This document shows positions 28,046-36,858 of a stretch of 64,000 nt of DNA, piece by piece; position 1 is the first letter of the stretch; the number at the start of each line of letters is the position of its first letter. A program made the translations under genes and the position numbers. Below the pieces are notes generated by a model, which worked only from the letters and a program-made list of their open reading frames with translations, made no database searches and had not been told where the DNA came from. Source of the stretch: a bacterium (GTDB lineage Bacteria > Electryoneota > Electryoneia > Electryoneales > Electryoneaceae); assembly GCA_020444425.1 (NCBI GenBank), contig JAHLLB010000026.1, positions 1 to 64,000 of the forward strand, written 5' to 3'.

Positions 28046-29233
28046 ATGCTGGTCATAGGCTTGCTGGTGACATTCATGATCACCTACGGTGTGATCGAAT
28101 TTGTCACCCACCGAAATCGGGTCCGCTCCATTCCCATCCGAATCCATGTCAACGGAACTCGTGGGAAGAGCTCGGTTACTCGCCTTATTGCCGCAGGCTT
28201 GCGTGCCGGTGGCATCCGCACCATGGCCAAGGTAACAGGGACCAAACCCCGTATCATCAATCAACACGGCCTCGAAGTTCCGATCATCCGTCTCCACCCC
28301 GTGAATATCATCGAGCAGATCAAGGTCTTCCGCTTCTTCTCACGGTTCCGCCCGAAAGCCGTTGTCGTCGAATGTATGGCGGTCCAGCCGGCCTACCAGT
28401 GGATGTGCGAGCACCGCTTCGTGCATTCAACTGTCGGCGTGATGACCAATGTACGCCACGACCATACCCTCGAGATGGGCGCAACGCTGGAAAAAATCGC
28501 CAATTCCCTTGCGAATACGATCCCGGTCAAGGCCCCGATGTTCATGGATGAACCGAACAGTGAAATCAAGGGGGTTTTTGAGGGACGTGCCAAGCCTCTC
28601 GAGTCCGACATCAACTATTCAAGCGAATCTTCCGTATCTATCGAAGATATGCGGCGTTTCAGCTATATTGAGCACCCATCTAACGTCGCACTGGCGCTGT
28701 CAGTCTGCGCACACCTGGGCGTCGATCGGGAAACTGCGCTCAGTGGCATGGCACAAGCCTTCCCGGATCCGGGCGCGCTACGCGTGTTCACGGTGCGGCA
28801 GGACGGCAAGACCCTGCATTTCCTGAACGCCATGGCCGCCAATGATCCCGAATCGACATTGATGACCTGGCAGCGGATTCAGGAGCTGTATCCGAATCCG
28901 GGCAAGCGCATCCTGCTGCTGAACACACGCGCGGACCGCTTCACCCGCAGCGTGCAACTTGTTGAAATGATCGGGGCCAGCATCGACTTTGACCGACTCG
29001 TCTCCATGGGCGAGAGCACCGACATGCTGACACCGCACCTGCGCCGTCATGGCATCCCGGCGGAAAAAGTCCGCAAAATCGGACTGCGCAAGTCACAGGA
29101 AATCTTTGACATCCTCTTCGACGAAGTTGGCGAGGAAGGATTTGTTTTCGGTTGTGGAAACGCTGGACACGGAGGGTTGGAGGTGGCTGAGTTGTTCCGC
29201 ATACGGAGCCGTGAAGGAGTGAAGAATGGTTGA
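28046..29233 (+). CDS. pgsB: Poly-gamma-glutamate synthase, ligase subunit PgsB/CapB
   Basis: 395 residues, close to Bacillus PgsB (393). It is the ATP-dependent amide ligase that polymerises glutamate through the gamma-carboxyl, related to Mur ligases. An N-terminal membrane segment (VIGLLVTFMITYGVIEF) precedes the P-loop HVNGTRGKSSV (residues 34-44). NVRHDHTLEMGATLEKIA and NAMAANDPEST are conserved-type motifs. The start at 28046 matches the family; the open frame further upstream is antisense to maf. Overlaps pgsC by 8 bp. First gene of a five-gene operon. Confidence 0.95.
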   Translation: MLVIGLLVTFMITYGVIEFVTHRNRVRSIPIRIHVNGTRGKSSVTRLIAAGLRAGGIRTMAKVTGTKPRIINQHGLEVPIIRLHPVNIIEQIKVFRFFSRFRPKAVVVECMAVQPAYQWMCEHRFVHSTVGVMTNVRHDHTLEMGATLEKIANSLANTIPVKAPMFMDEPNSEIKGVFEGRAKPLESDINYSSESSVSIEDMRRFSYIEHPSNVALALSVCAHLGVDRETALSGMAQAFPDPGALRVFTVRQDGKTLHFLNAMAANDPESTLMTWQRIQELYPNPGKRILLLNTRADRFTRSVQLVEMIGASIDFDRLVSMGESTDMLTPHLRRHGIPAEKVRKIGLRKSQEIFDILFDEVGEEGFVFGCGNAGHGGLEVAELFRIRSREGVKNG

Positions 29234-29678
29234 AATCGCGGTCGGTCTGGGTGTCGCGTTCAGCCTTGTGTTTGCCGAAATCTTCGGTGTCGCCGCCGGC
29301 GGTATCGTTGTTCCCGGCTACATCGCGCTGAACCTGAACAACATCTGGACCCTGGCCGGAACGCTCGTAGTCGCCTTCGTAACCTTCGGCGCGGTCAGAC
29401 TGACCTCGCTGTTCGTGTTCATCTACGGACGACGACGCCTGGTGCTGGCCATCCTCTTTGGTTTTATCTTCGGCGCAGCGTTGCGAAATCTGGTCGCGGA
29501 CCCTGTCTACATTGCCTCCGACATCCGGCTCGAAGCGATCGGCTACATCATTCCCGGCCTGATTGCAAACTGGTTTGAACGTCAAGGCATCCTGAGAACC
29601 ATCGCCGCCGTCACCATCGCTTCGGTCGTCGTCCGACTGCTGGTGATGATAATCATGGGAGGGAAGCTCCTTGCCTAA
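29226..29678 (+). CDS. pgsC: Poly-gamma-glutamate biosynthesis membrane protein PgsC/CapC
   Basis: 150 residues with four to five membrane helices (AVGLGVAFSLVFAEIFG, GIVVPGYIALNLNN and so on); Bacillus PgsC has 149. The motif AGGIVVPGYIAL is typical. It forms the membrane part of the synthase with PgsB. A strong ribosome site (AAGGAG) precedes the ATG, which overlaps pgsB. Confidence 0.95.
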   Translation: MVEIAVGLGVAFSLVFAEIFGVAAGGIVVPGYIALNLNNIWTLAGTLVVAFVTFGAVRLTSLFVFIYGRRRLVLAILFGFIFGAALRNLVADPVYIASDIRLEAIGYIIPGLIANWFERQGILRTIAAVTIASVVVRLLVMIIMGGKLLA

Positions 29679-30804
29679 GGCACGCCGATTCCGCCCCTCC
29701 ATGCGGTCAAGCTGGACGCTCGCCGTCCTCACCATCGTCTCGCTGGTCATGTACCTCTGGGCCAACCACTCCCGCGTTGTCCGCCTCTCCCCTGTTTACG
29801 AGGAGAAACTGGCTGCGGCCGAGTGGATGGACGCCGCCATGGACACCCTGCGCGCACGAAAATTCCCGCAGATCGAGTTCCTTGACGATATCAACGATCC
29901 CAACGCTTCCACCCTGATCGGGCAGCAATTCTCCTCGATTACAACCGAGGCCGGCGACCTCGAAGCCAAGTGGACCGCACTGAATCCGAACATGGCCGCC
30001 GTCATGGTCGACTATTTCCATGCCGCAGGCCTGCGTTCCGGAGACGTCATCGCCGTCGGACTGACCGGCTCCCTGCCCGGCATGAACCTCGCCATGTATG
30101 CTGCCGCCCAGGCGATGGGTCTTGAACCACTGGTCATCACATCCACAGGCGCGTCATCTTGGGGTGCGAACGATCCGAACTTCACCTGGCTCGACATGGA
30201 GAGCATCCTGCAGCACGCCGGGATGCTGAAACAGCGTTCCATTGCCGCGAGCATCGGTGGTGGGGACGACATCGGCCGCCAGCTGTCGCCGCGCGGACGC
30301 GAACTGCTGCACGACGCCGTTGACCGCAACAAGCTTACATTGCTGTTCACCGAGAACCTTGAAGAAGCCGTCACCATGCGCATGGCGTGGTATGATGACG
30401 CCGCTGATGACCGCCCAATAAGCCTCTACATTAACATTGGTGGCGGAGTCGTCAGCCTCGGCTACTCGCGAAACAGCGAACTCATCGGCGAGGGCCTGAT
30501 CGACCGCCTCCCGGCGCTGAACTACCCGCGCCGTGGTGTCATACACGCGATGAATGTGCGCGGCATCCCGGTGCTGAATGTGGTCAACATCGCACGGATC
30601 GCGGACGCCTTCTGGCTGCCGCTGTCACCGAACCCGCTGCCGGATCCCGGCGTCGGAAGGCTCTTCAGCGAAGTACGGTATAACATGACAATTACCGTCG
30701 CAGCCTTGTTCATCGTGCTGGCGACGCTTATCATCGTGCTACTGTTCGACCGTCGAACCCAACGGCTCGACCGGCCGGGCGCTGACCCGGATACCTTGCT
30801 GTAG
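29671..30804 (+). CDS. PgsW-like poly-gamma-glutamate system protein
   Basis: 377 residues from a TTG start that has GGGAGGG 6-7 nt upstream and overlaps pgsC by 8 bp; the next ATG is at 29701. An N-terminal membrane anchor (WTLAVLTIVSLVMYLWA) precedes a large extracytoplasmic domain (with LSPVYEEKLAAAEWMDAAMD and VIAVGLTGSLPGMNLA), and a C-terminal membrane helix (MTITVAALFIVLATLIIVLL) ends it. This two-helix architecture fits the PgsW family, which accompanies pgsBC where pgsA/capA is missing. No pgsA homologue is seen here. Its reaction is not known. Confidence 0.85.
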   Translation: MPKARRFRPSMRSSWTLAVLTIVSLVMYLWANHSRVVRLSPVYEEKLAAAEWMDAAMDTLRARKFPQIEFLDDINDPNASTLIGQQFSSITTEAGDLEAKWTALNPNMAAVMVDYFHAAGLRSGDVIAVGLTGSLPGMNLAMYAAAQAMGLEPLVITSTGASSWGANDPNFTWLDMESILQHAGMLKQRSIAASIGGGDDIGRQLSPRGRELLHDAVDRNKLTLLFTENLEEAVTMRMAWYDDAADDRPISLYINIGGGVVSLGYSRNSELIGEGLIDRLPALNYPRRGVIHAMNVRGIPVLNVVNIARIADAFWLPLSPNPLPDPGVGRLFSEVRYNMTITVAALFIVLATLIIVLLFDRRTQRLDRPGADPDTLL

Positions 30805-30821
30805 TTGTACACGAGGAAGCC

Positions 30822-31736
30822 ATGAAGAAGAACGTTGTACTGGTAGCTGTTGCGCTGTTTCTGTTTTTCACGGCGATTGTTCCCGCCCGCGCCTTTGAGT
30901 GGGTAACGTTGGCACCCGATGGAGACGAAAACCCCGTCACCTTCTCCATCGCCGGCCATGATCGAGTTTACCACCAGCTCAAGCCCGGCAAAACAATGTA
31001 TTACGACATCGCCGAGCACGATCACATCCGCGTGATTACCCGTGCAGATCTGCGCGACGTTGACGAGAGCGAAGTCGTCTACACCTTCCGCCTCGGCTAC
31101 GACGAAGGCAACATGCACCTGTTCGCCCGCGCTGCAACCGCCGACGATAACGTCGAACTGAACGGCAAGCCGGGGATCGCAGGCGACGAACGCATCGTCG
31201 AGAAAAAGACCCCAAAGGCCGCCAAACGTATCTACATCAAGCTCGACAAGGATGCGCCAATGCCGGTCTTCTTCCGCGTCCAGCGTGACCGTTTCGAAAC
31301 CATCAAGCAGGAAAACTTCGTCGTCTACACACCGAGCCGCTACAACAACCCGGTCAATGTCAGCGTCCGCGAAAACCTGCTCACGTACTACGGCGTCGAT
31401 CCGAAGGGCAACCTCGAAGTCGCGGTTAACGGCCCGACCGTGATCAAGGTCCTTACCCGCGTGATGATGGAAGACCATATGCGCCGCGAGATCAAATTCC
31501 CGTTGGCGATTTACGAAGACAGCGTGCTCAAGCGGACCGTACTCATCAACACCTCCGCGTCCGAAGTCGCGATTCTGCCCGACCATCCGGATCGCCGGCC
31601 CACCCGTGGTGACGACCTCTACATCAACGTCCCGGCGGGCACACACACCTACACCTTCGACCTGCCGGAGAACGAATACGAAGCCATCCTCCGCTTCTTC
31701 ATTCCCGAATCCGATCTCGCTATGGAGGCGGAATAA
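30822..31736 (+). CDS. Exported protein of the PGA operon, unknown function
   Basis: 304 residues with a clear signal peptide (VVLVAVALFLFFTAIVPARA). The remainder is rich in beta-strand pattern and charged residues with no membrane helix, so it is probably periplasmic. I see no known domain. GAGGA precedes the ATG, 17 bp after pgsW, and its TAA shares a base with the ATG of the barrel gene. The context suggests a part in carrying or modifying PGA between inner and outer membranes. Confidence 0.8.
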   Translation: MKKNVVLVAVALFLFFTAIVPARAFEWVTLAPDGDENPVTFSIAGHDRVYHQLKPGKTMYYDIAEHDHIRVITRADLRDVDESEVVYTFRLGYDEGNMHLFARAATADDNVELNGKPGIAGDERIVEKKTPKAAKRIYIKLDKDAPMPVFFRVQRDRFETIKQENFVVYTPSRYNNPVNVSVRENLLTYYGVDPKGNLEVAVNGPTVIKVLTRVMMEDHMRREIKFPLAIYEDSVLKRTVLINTSASEVAILPDHPDRRPTRGDDLYINVPAGTHTYTFDLPENEYEAILRFFIPESDLAMEAE

Positions 31737-32881
31737 TGGCGAAACGAAACAACGCTGACCTGCACGTCCTTTCCCGATCCAGGTTAAACCTGCTGGTTCT
31801 GCTGAGCCTGCTGCTGGTTGTCAGCGCGTTCGTTTCCACAGCTTCGGCGAAAGATGAATCCTGGGACTGGCAGGATGAAACCAGCCTAACCTTGAACTAC
31901 CAGGGTGGATACGACAGCAACATTCTCGAGCTGTCGGAAGAGGATATCGACCGCTTCGACAACGGTGAACTGCCGTTGGCGACCGACGTTGAGGCGTACG
32001 ATGATTTCGTACAAAGCCTCGGCGTATACGCACGGCTGAGCCTGCCCAAATTGTGGGGCTGGCGGGACGGCAGCATTTCCTATTCGTTCAACTACCTGTC
32101 ATTCGCGAAGAATCCGTACAACGATCGCCCGATCCACAACCTGTATTTCACGCACGATATCCTCAACCGCACCGACATTTTCTTCAGCTACCTGTACATT
32201 CCGGAACGGTACCTGCGTGACTACTACGACCGCGACTCCGGACAGATCATCGGCACGCAGTTCGATTATGATCTCCTCGGCGGCGGCGTCCAGTACTCGC
32301 CGGAGTTCCTGAAGGGCATGCGGCTCAGTGCGCGGTACGAGTACTTCACCATCTACTACAACAAGTACTTCACCGAATACGATTCGGAAGGCTGGGGCCT
32401 GCGCTTTGACTTGCGGTATAAAGTTAACAAGGTGGTTACGCTTACCGGTATCGTCAAGCGCCGTTGGTCGGATAACGTCGGCTTTGATCAGCACTTGCCC
32501 GGTTCCACCAACGATCCGGGACAGACCGATTCCGAGTATGGTGACGGCTCCTACGGCGAGGAATGGTTCGAGCTCGTCGCTGATCTGAACATCTACGACC
32601 TGCTGCCTAACCGCATTGATCTGTCGCTGTCCGCACGCCTGCGCCACCGCTTTTACGACAGCGAGCTGAGCGTGACCGACGATCCAGTCCACGCCGGCCG
32701 GGAACACAACCACTGGCGCTTCGGACTGGAAACCAAAACGAAGATCATCGGCAACCTGTACGGCGGACCCAGCGTCGAGTACGAATTCCGCCGCACCGAT
32801 TCGCCGGTCGACTGGCTCAAGGAACGCAAGGATTTCGACGCCATCCGCGCGTCCCTGAACCTCAGCTATCGCCTGTGGTAG
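31736..32881 (+). CDS. Outer-membrane beta-barrel protein of the PGA operon
   Basis: 381 residues. A signal segment (LNLLVLLSLLLVVSAFVSTASA) is followed by many alternating, aromatic-rich strands (for example SISYSFNYLSFA, DIFFSYLYIPERYL and LRFDLRYKV), ending SLNLSYRLW with the C-terminal aromatic of outer-membrane barrels. The start codon overlaps the preceding stop. Roughly 14-16 strands by eye. The best inference is a pore or receptor for exporting PGA across the outer membrane; this is not proven. Followed 114 bp later by a strong terminator. Confidence 0.82.
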   Translation: MAKRNNADLHVLSRSRLNLLVLLSLLLVVSAFVSTASAKDESWDWQDETSLTLNYQGGYDSNILELSEEDIDRFDNGELPLATDVEAYDDFVQSLGVYARLSLPKLWGWRDGSISYSFNYLSFAKNPYNDRPIHNLYFTHDILNRTDIFFSYLYIPERYLRDYYDRDSGQIIGTQFDYDLLGGGVQYSPEFLKGMRLSARYEYFTIYYNKYFTEYDSEGWGLRFDLRYKVNKVVTLTGIVKRRWSDNVGFDQHLPGSTNDPGQTDSEYGDGSYGEEWFELVADLNIYDLLPNRIDLSLSARLRHRFYDSELSVTDDPVHAGREHNHWRFGLETKTKIIGNLYGGPSVEYEFRRTDSPVDWLKERKDFDAIRASLNLSYRLW

Positions 32882-32994
32882 CCTTCCTTGTTCGCACCAG
32901 GCGATCTCCGCTGAACGTGCGACGCTGAGAGAAGCACCTGATGCATCCAGCAACAGATGCAACACGTATTCAGGGCTTGTGTGTTTCAACTATC

Positions 32995-33027
32995 AAACGC
33001 CGTTCCCATACCGGGGACGGCGTTTTT
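32995..33027 (+). terminator. Rho-independent terminator of the PGA operon
   Basis: AAACGCCGTTCCC pairs with GGGGACGGCGTTT around the loop ATACC and is followed by further T residues. It closes the pgsB-to-barrel unit. Confidence 0.82.
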
Positions 33028-33135
33028 CATATCCGATTCTTTTAGTTCTCGAGTCTAGGAGAGGACTTCCCGCCTCGTTATTACAAATCGAGTGAACTAT
33101 TCCTCGTTTAACGAGTCGGCGAACCGTTGCCACGT

Positions 33136-33251
33136 GCCCCTGATGGCTCCGCCAGCAGGGCTTATCCACCAGTTCCACATCATGCCCCAGACATTTATGT
33201 CTGGGCTTATCCACCAGTTCCACATCATGCCCCAGACATTTATGTCTGGGC
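33136..33251. repeat. Tandem array of three variable-stem hairpins
   Basis: Units begin at 33136, 33184 and 33229 (periods 48 and 45 bp). Units 2 and 3 have the stem CCCAGACAT/ATGTCTGGG; unit 1 has an entirely different stem (GCCCCTGATGGC ... GCCAGCAGGGC). Units 1 and 2 are followed by the identical flank CTTATCCACCAGTTCCACAT, and unit 3 by the related CTCATCCGC. Stem changed, flank kept: this is the clearest case of the pattern in the window. Confidence 0.85.
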
Positions 33252-33270
33252 TCATCCGCACCCCACTGAC

Positions 33271-33299
33271 CGCAGCCCCTAGTCCGCAGCCCGCAACCC
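33271..33299. repeat. Short degenerate heptamer array
   Basis: Units of the CGCAGCC/AGTCCGC type follow the hairpin array directly. Confidence 0.55.
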
Positions 33300-33305
33300 T
33301 ATGGG

Positions 33306-34526
33306 TCACCGTACCGAACTCGCCGCACCCGGAATCATCGTGTCTTCATCTTTCGGAACTTTGATCTGGAGACACACAAAGAATCCCGCCAACGCAATCG
33401 CACCAGCCAATACAAACACCCAGCGGAACCCGAACGCTTCCCAGATGTATCCGGAGAGCACCGGCAGGCTCATCGCGACCACATGGTCGATGGTAATCCC
33501 CATTGAGATTGTCGGGGTAATGTGGGACGGATCCTCCGCAATCTTCTTCAGATAGGTCGTGCGCGCGATCCGCAATGCAAACAGCAGGCTGTCAAACACG
33601 TACGCGCCGTACAGCACGTACAACGCCACATTCGGCGCGAACAGATCCCCGGCGAACGCGTACGCCATGCAGATGATCAACAGCAGGATCTCGTCCGCCG
33701 CCAGCACCACCCGTTCACCGAGCCAATCGATGATATCGCCCAGCAACGGCCGGAAGATCACACCCAGCGTCGCCGCGATGAAATACAGTAACGCGATCGT
33801 TGAGACTGGCACCTCGTGCAGCGACACCAGCACCCACGTCCCGAACGCGAAAAAGATCTGTTTACGAATCCCGAACAACGCGCTGATCACGTAAAAGATG
33901 CTGTATTTCTTGCGAAAGACCATTCGCCGCGAACGTTGGTCCCCACGCCCCACCTTCAGAGTCGCGTACAACACCCCCGCCATCAGCGCAGCCACCGCCA
34001 TCAGGCTGAAGAACACATCGTAGCGCGGCCCGATCCACTTGCTCAGCAGGTAGATCACGCCGACACCGGTAATCTGACCCAGGTTACGGAAACCACCAAA
34101 ATGCCCGAGTCGCCGCCCTTCCCCGCCTTTCTTCGCCAATTTCAGCCCGATCGGCCCTTCCACCGCGAAGATGACATGATCACCCAGCGACCAGACCATG
34201 ACCCACACCACCAGCCACGTCACATCTGGCGAGAACCACGCCAGCCCCAGCCCACCGAGCCCGGTGAAGATCATCGCAATGGACGCCATCCGCGTTTCAC
34301 GCATCACCGTCAGCATCGCCCCGGCGATGAACATGATCAGGAAACCGGGCAGTTCACGGGGGAATTCCAGCCAGCCACGGGCGGACGCATCCAACTGGTG
34401 TACGTCGGACAAGTAGTTGTTCAGAATGGACATAACGATGCCGCCCGCCGCGCCAAAGAACATCGTCGCGATCAGCGCGCGGGAGAGATCATCACGGAGG
34501 GCCAGGACTCGCAGCAGTCGTTTCAT
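33306..34526 (-). CDS. MFS transporter
   Basis: 406 residues with about twelve membrane helices, for example ALIATMFFGAAGGIVMSILN, LPGFLIMFIAGAML, DVTWLVVWVMVWSLGDHVIF and RWVFVLAGAIALAGFFVCLQ. The start MKRLLRVLALRDD at 34526 is preferred; the in-frame upstream part (to 34628) has no support. Substrate unknown. Divergent from rluD, with the heads of the genes about 130 bp apart. Confidence 0.88.
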   Translation of the reverse strand: MKRLLRVLALRDDLSRALIATMFFGAAGGIVMSILNNYLSDVHQLDASARGWLEFPRELPGFLIMFIAGAMLTVMRETRMASIAMIFTGLGGLGLAWFSPDVTWLVVWVMVWSLGDHVIFAVEGPIGLKLAKKGGEGRRLGHFGGFRNLGQITGVGVIYLLSKWIGPRYDVFFSLMAVAALMAGVLYATLKVGRGDQRSRRMVFRKKYSIFYVISALFGIRKQIFFAFGTWVLVSLHEVPVSTIALLYFIAATLGVIFRPLLGDIIDWLGERVVLAADEILLLIICMAYAFAGDLFAPNVALYVLYGAYVFDSLLFALRIARTTYLKKIAEDPSHITPTISMGITIDHVVAMSLPVLSGYIWEAFGFRWVFVLAGAIALAGFFVCLQIKVPKDEDTMIPGAASSVR

Positions 34527-34655
34527 CGATCGTCCGTCGGTCACGGGGGGAGGGCGTAAAATGCAGCACGCGTCCGGGTTCCGCAAGCCGTCCCCTCGGC
34601 GGAGAACCCATTGCGACGCTTGCCCCACCCCGCCTGCGGAGCGCTACCTTGTGTC

Positions 34656-35666
34656 ATGAAGAATCCGGAGATCCCCGAAGACGGCGTCAACCGCGTCACC
34701 CTGCAGGTCGAGGAGGGCTATTCCGCCGCCGAACGGCTGGACGTGCTCATCACCAACCGCCTGCCGAAGATTACGCGAAATCGCGTCCAGAAGCTGATTT
34801 CCGAAAAGGCCGTCCTCTTGAACGGATCTCCGTCCAAGGCCTCCGCCATCGTCCCCGGCGGCTCGACCATCGAGGTCACCTTTCCCCATCCGCCACGCCC
34901 GCCGGCAGGTCCGGAGGACATCCCGCTGGACGTGCTGCACGAGGACGACCACATCCTCGTTATCAACAAACCGGCCGGTATGGTGGTCCACCCCGCCGCC
35001 GGACACAGCGACGGCACCCTGGTCAACGCTCTGCTCGGGCGCTATTCCGACTTGCCCAATCCCGGCGGACCGACCCACCGTCCCGGCATCGTCCACCGGC
35101 TCGACAAGGACACCTCCGGCGTGATGGTGATCGCCCGCAACGAGAACGCGATGACCTTTCTGGGACGCAAGTTCCACGATCACAACATCGAACGCGAATA
35201 CGTCGCGCTGGCCTGGGGGGATGTCCGGGAGGATCGCGGCACGATTGACGCGCCGCTCGGTCGCCACCTCGGCAACCGCAAGAAATACGCCGTGATCGAC
35301 TCCGGCGGACGGCGGGCTGTCACCCACTGGAAAGTGTTGGAACGCTTCGGCTTTATCACCCTGGTCGCGTTACGCCTGGAAACCGGCCGTACGCACCAGA
35401 TCCGCGTCCACCTCGCCCACCGTGGGCATCCGGTGTTCGGCGATTCCACCTACGGCGGCCGCATGCACGGACTCGCGCGACTGACATCCTACCAACGTGA
35501 CTTGGGACGGAAACTGCTGGATCAACTACCACGCCAGGCTCTGCACGCCCGCCTGCTCGGGTTCACCCACCCCGAGACTGGTGAGCCCGTACGCTATGAG
35601 ACCGATTTGCCCGACGACATGGCAAACGTCGTGGACCAACTGCGGGCTTCCATCGAGGGAATCTGA
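34656..35666 (+). CDS. rluD: 23S rRNA pseudouridine synthase, RluD family
   Basis: 336 residues. An N-terminal S4 RNA-binding domain (ERLDVLITNRLPKITRNRVQ) is followed by the RluA-type catalytic domain with HRLDKDTSGVMV, the catalytic Asp being the one in HRLDKDT. Other motifs are INKPAGMVVHPAAGH, RTHQIRVHLAHRGHPVFGD and QALHARLLGFTHP. The S4 domain and length favour RluD (positions 1911/1915/1917) over RluC. The start MKNPEIPED at 34656 is the first plausible ATG. Confidence 0.93.
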   Translation: MKNPEIPEDGVNRVTLQVEEGYSAAERLDVLITNRLPKITRNRVQKLISEKAVLLNGSPSKASAIVPGGSTIEVTFPHPPRPPAGPEDIPLDVLHEDDHILVINKPAGMVVHPAAGHSDGTLVNALLGRYSDLPNPGGPTHRPGIVHRLDKDTSGVMVIARNENAMTFLGRKFHDHNIEREYVALAWGDVREDRGTIDAPLGRHLGNRKKYAVIDSGGRRAVTHWKVLERFGFITLVALRLETGRTHQIRVHLAHRGHPVFGDSTYGGRMHGLARLTSYQRDLGRKLLDQLPRQALHARLLGFTHPETGEPVRYETDLPDDMANVVDQLRASIEGI

Positions 35667-35677
35667 GGGGTGCTGGT

Positions 35678-35759
35678 CAGTTGGCAGTTGGCAGTTGGCA
35701 GTTGGCAGTTGGCAGTTGGCAGTTGGCAGTTGGTCTATGGTCTATAGTCTATAGTCTGT
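35678..35759. repeat. Heptanucleotide repeat array (CAGTTGG)n
   Basis: About eight exact tandem CAGTTGG units, followed in the same 7-bp register by TCTATGG, TCTATAG, TCTATAG and TCTGTGG. Confidence 0.92.
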
Positions 35760-35845
35760 GGCCTTTGCGTCTGTTACTTTCTTTTCCTATCTGTTCCTGT
35801 CTTTGCCTGTCTTTTACTTCCTTCTCAACCCGTCCTGTGCCGCCG

Positions 35846-35900
35846 ACCGTAGCCCGCAGTCCGTAGCCCATCGCCCACAGCCTATAGCCTACAGCCCACC
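35846..35900. repeat. Degenerate heptanucleotide repeat array
   Basis: Units ACCGTAG, CCCGCAG, TCCGTAG, CCCATCG, CCCACAG, CCTATAG, CCTACAG in one 7-bp register. Confidence 0.8.
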
Positions 35901-36024
35901 TTCAATTCCGATTTACCAACCCGTCTACTCCTCTGATACTCTCCACTTGCGAGATTCGCCTCACTCGTTACCTGAAGCGAGGATGCACGTATGCGAATAC
36001 TGTAATACTATCAGCTTTCCGTAT

Positions 36025-36858
36025 TTACTCGAATTCGTGATGGATCACCGGAATCAAGCTCTGCAGCAGACGGCTGAACTTCTCCCCCACCTGCGCACCC
36101 ATCTCGGTGACTTCCTCATGCGTCAACGGCTGCCCGGTTTTGCCCGCGGCAAAATTCGAGATGTAGGTAATGCCGAGCACCGGCAGCTTCAACCGTGCCG
36201 CCGCGATGGTTTCCGGCACCGTCGACATTGACACCGAATCCACCCCGATCAGCTTGAGATACTTGATTTCCGCCGGAGTTTCGTAGCTCGGACCGGTCAA
36301 TCCGCCAAACACACCTTCTTTCAGCTCGATTCCCAGCTCACCGGCGACACGATGCAGCAGCGCGCCGAGCGTAGTGTTGAACGGTTGCGTCATATCCGGA
36401 AACTGGTCGAAGCCCCATTTTTGCCCGATCAGCGGATTCGTTCCCATCAAATTGATCTGATCTGTGATGCGCACCAGGTCACCCGGCTGCAAATGATCGC
36501 CGATCCCGCCGGACGCCGTCGTCAGGATCATCGCCTTGCAACCCAACGCCGCCGCAACTCGTGCCGGCATCACCACCTGGCTCATCGGATAGCCTTCGTA
36601 GTAATGCACCCGCCCCTGCACCACCATCACCGGAGTGTCGTCGATCCGGCCGAAGATCAACCGTCCCGGGTGACCGGACACGGTACTCTTCGGATAGCCG
36701 TCCAGATCGGAGGTCGGGATCGTTACGGCATCCGTCACATTCTCCGCCAGCCCGGCGAGACCACTGCCGGTAATCAGCGCGATGGACGGAAGTTCCGGAA
36801 TCTGTGCACGAATCTGCGTCAGAATCGGCTGGACCTCGGGGTCGTGTGTTTCTCTCAT
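36025..36858 (-). CDS. Purine nucleoside phosphorylase (trimeric class)
   Basis: 277 residues. Reversible phosphorolysis of purine (deoxy)nucleosides. Motifs of the trimeric PNP class: LITGSGLAGLAENV, VSGHPGRLIFGRID, VMVVQGRVHYYEGYPM, LTTASGGIGD, GPSYETPAE (phosphate/ribose site) and VSMSTVPE. The C-terminal GITYISNFAAG contains the Asn used for the purine base. The start MRETHDPEVQ at 36858 is preferred; the upstream extension to 36972 is unconserved. Divergent from rnhB. Together with deoC (40386) it could recycle deoxynucleosides. Confidence 0.93.
   Translation of the reverse strand: MRETHDPEVQPILTQIRAQIPELPSIALITGSGLAGLAENVTDAVTIPTSDLDGYPKSTVSGHPGRLIFGRIDDTPVMVVQGRVHYYEGYPMSQVVMPARVAAALGCKAMILTTASGGIGDHLQPGDLVRITDQINLMGTNPLIGQKWGFDQFPDMTQPFNTTLGALLHRVAGELGIELKEGVFGGLTGPSYETPAEIKYLKLIGVDSVSMSTVPETIAAARLKLPVLGITYISNFAAGKTGQPLTHEEVTEMGAQVGEKFSRLLQSLIPVIHHEFE

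Larger units (their letters stand above)
32882..33305. other. Gene-free stretch with terminator, hairpin array and heptamer repeats
   Basis: It contains the PGA operon terminator (32995-33027), three tandem hairpin units (33136-33251) and a short degenerate 7-bp array (33271-33299). No gene. Confidence 0.75.
35667..36024. other. Gene-free stretch dominated by 7-bp repeats
   Basis: Holds the arrays at 35678-35759 and 35846-35900. The tract between them is pyrimidine-rich, and 35901-36024 shows no recognisable element. ORFs here read as repeats of GSWQLAV and are artefacts. Confidence 0.75.

Noticed and set aside
35497-35754. ORF reading GSWQLAV repeats
   Set aside because: Translation of the CAGTTGG heptamer array.
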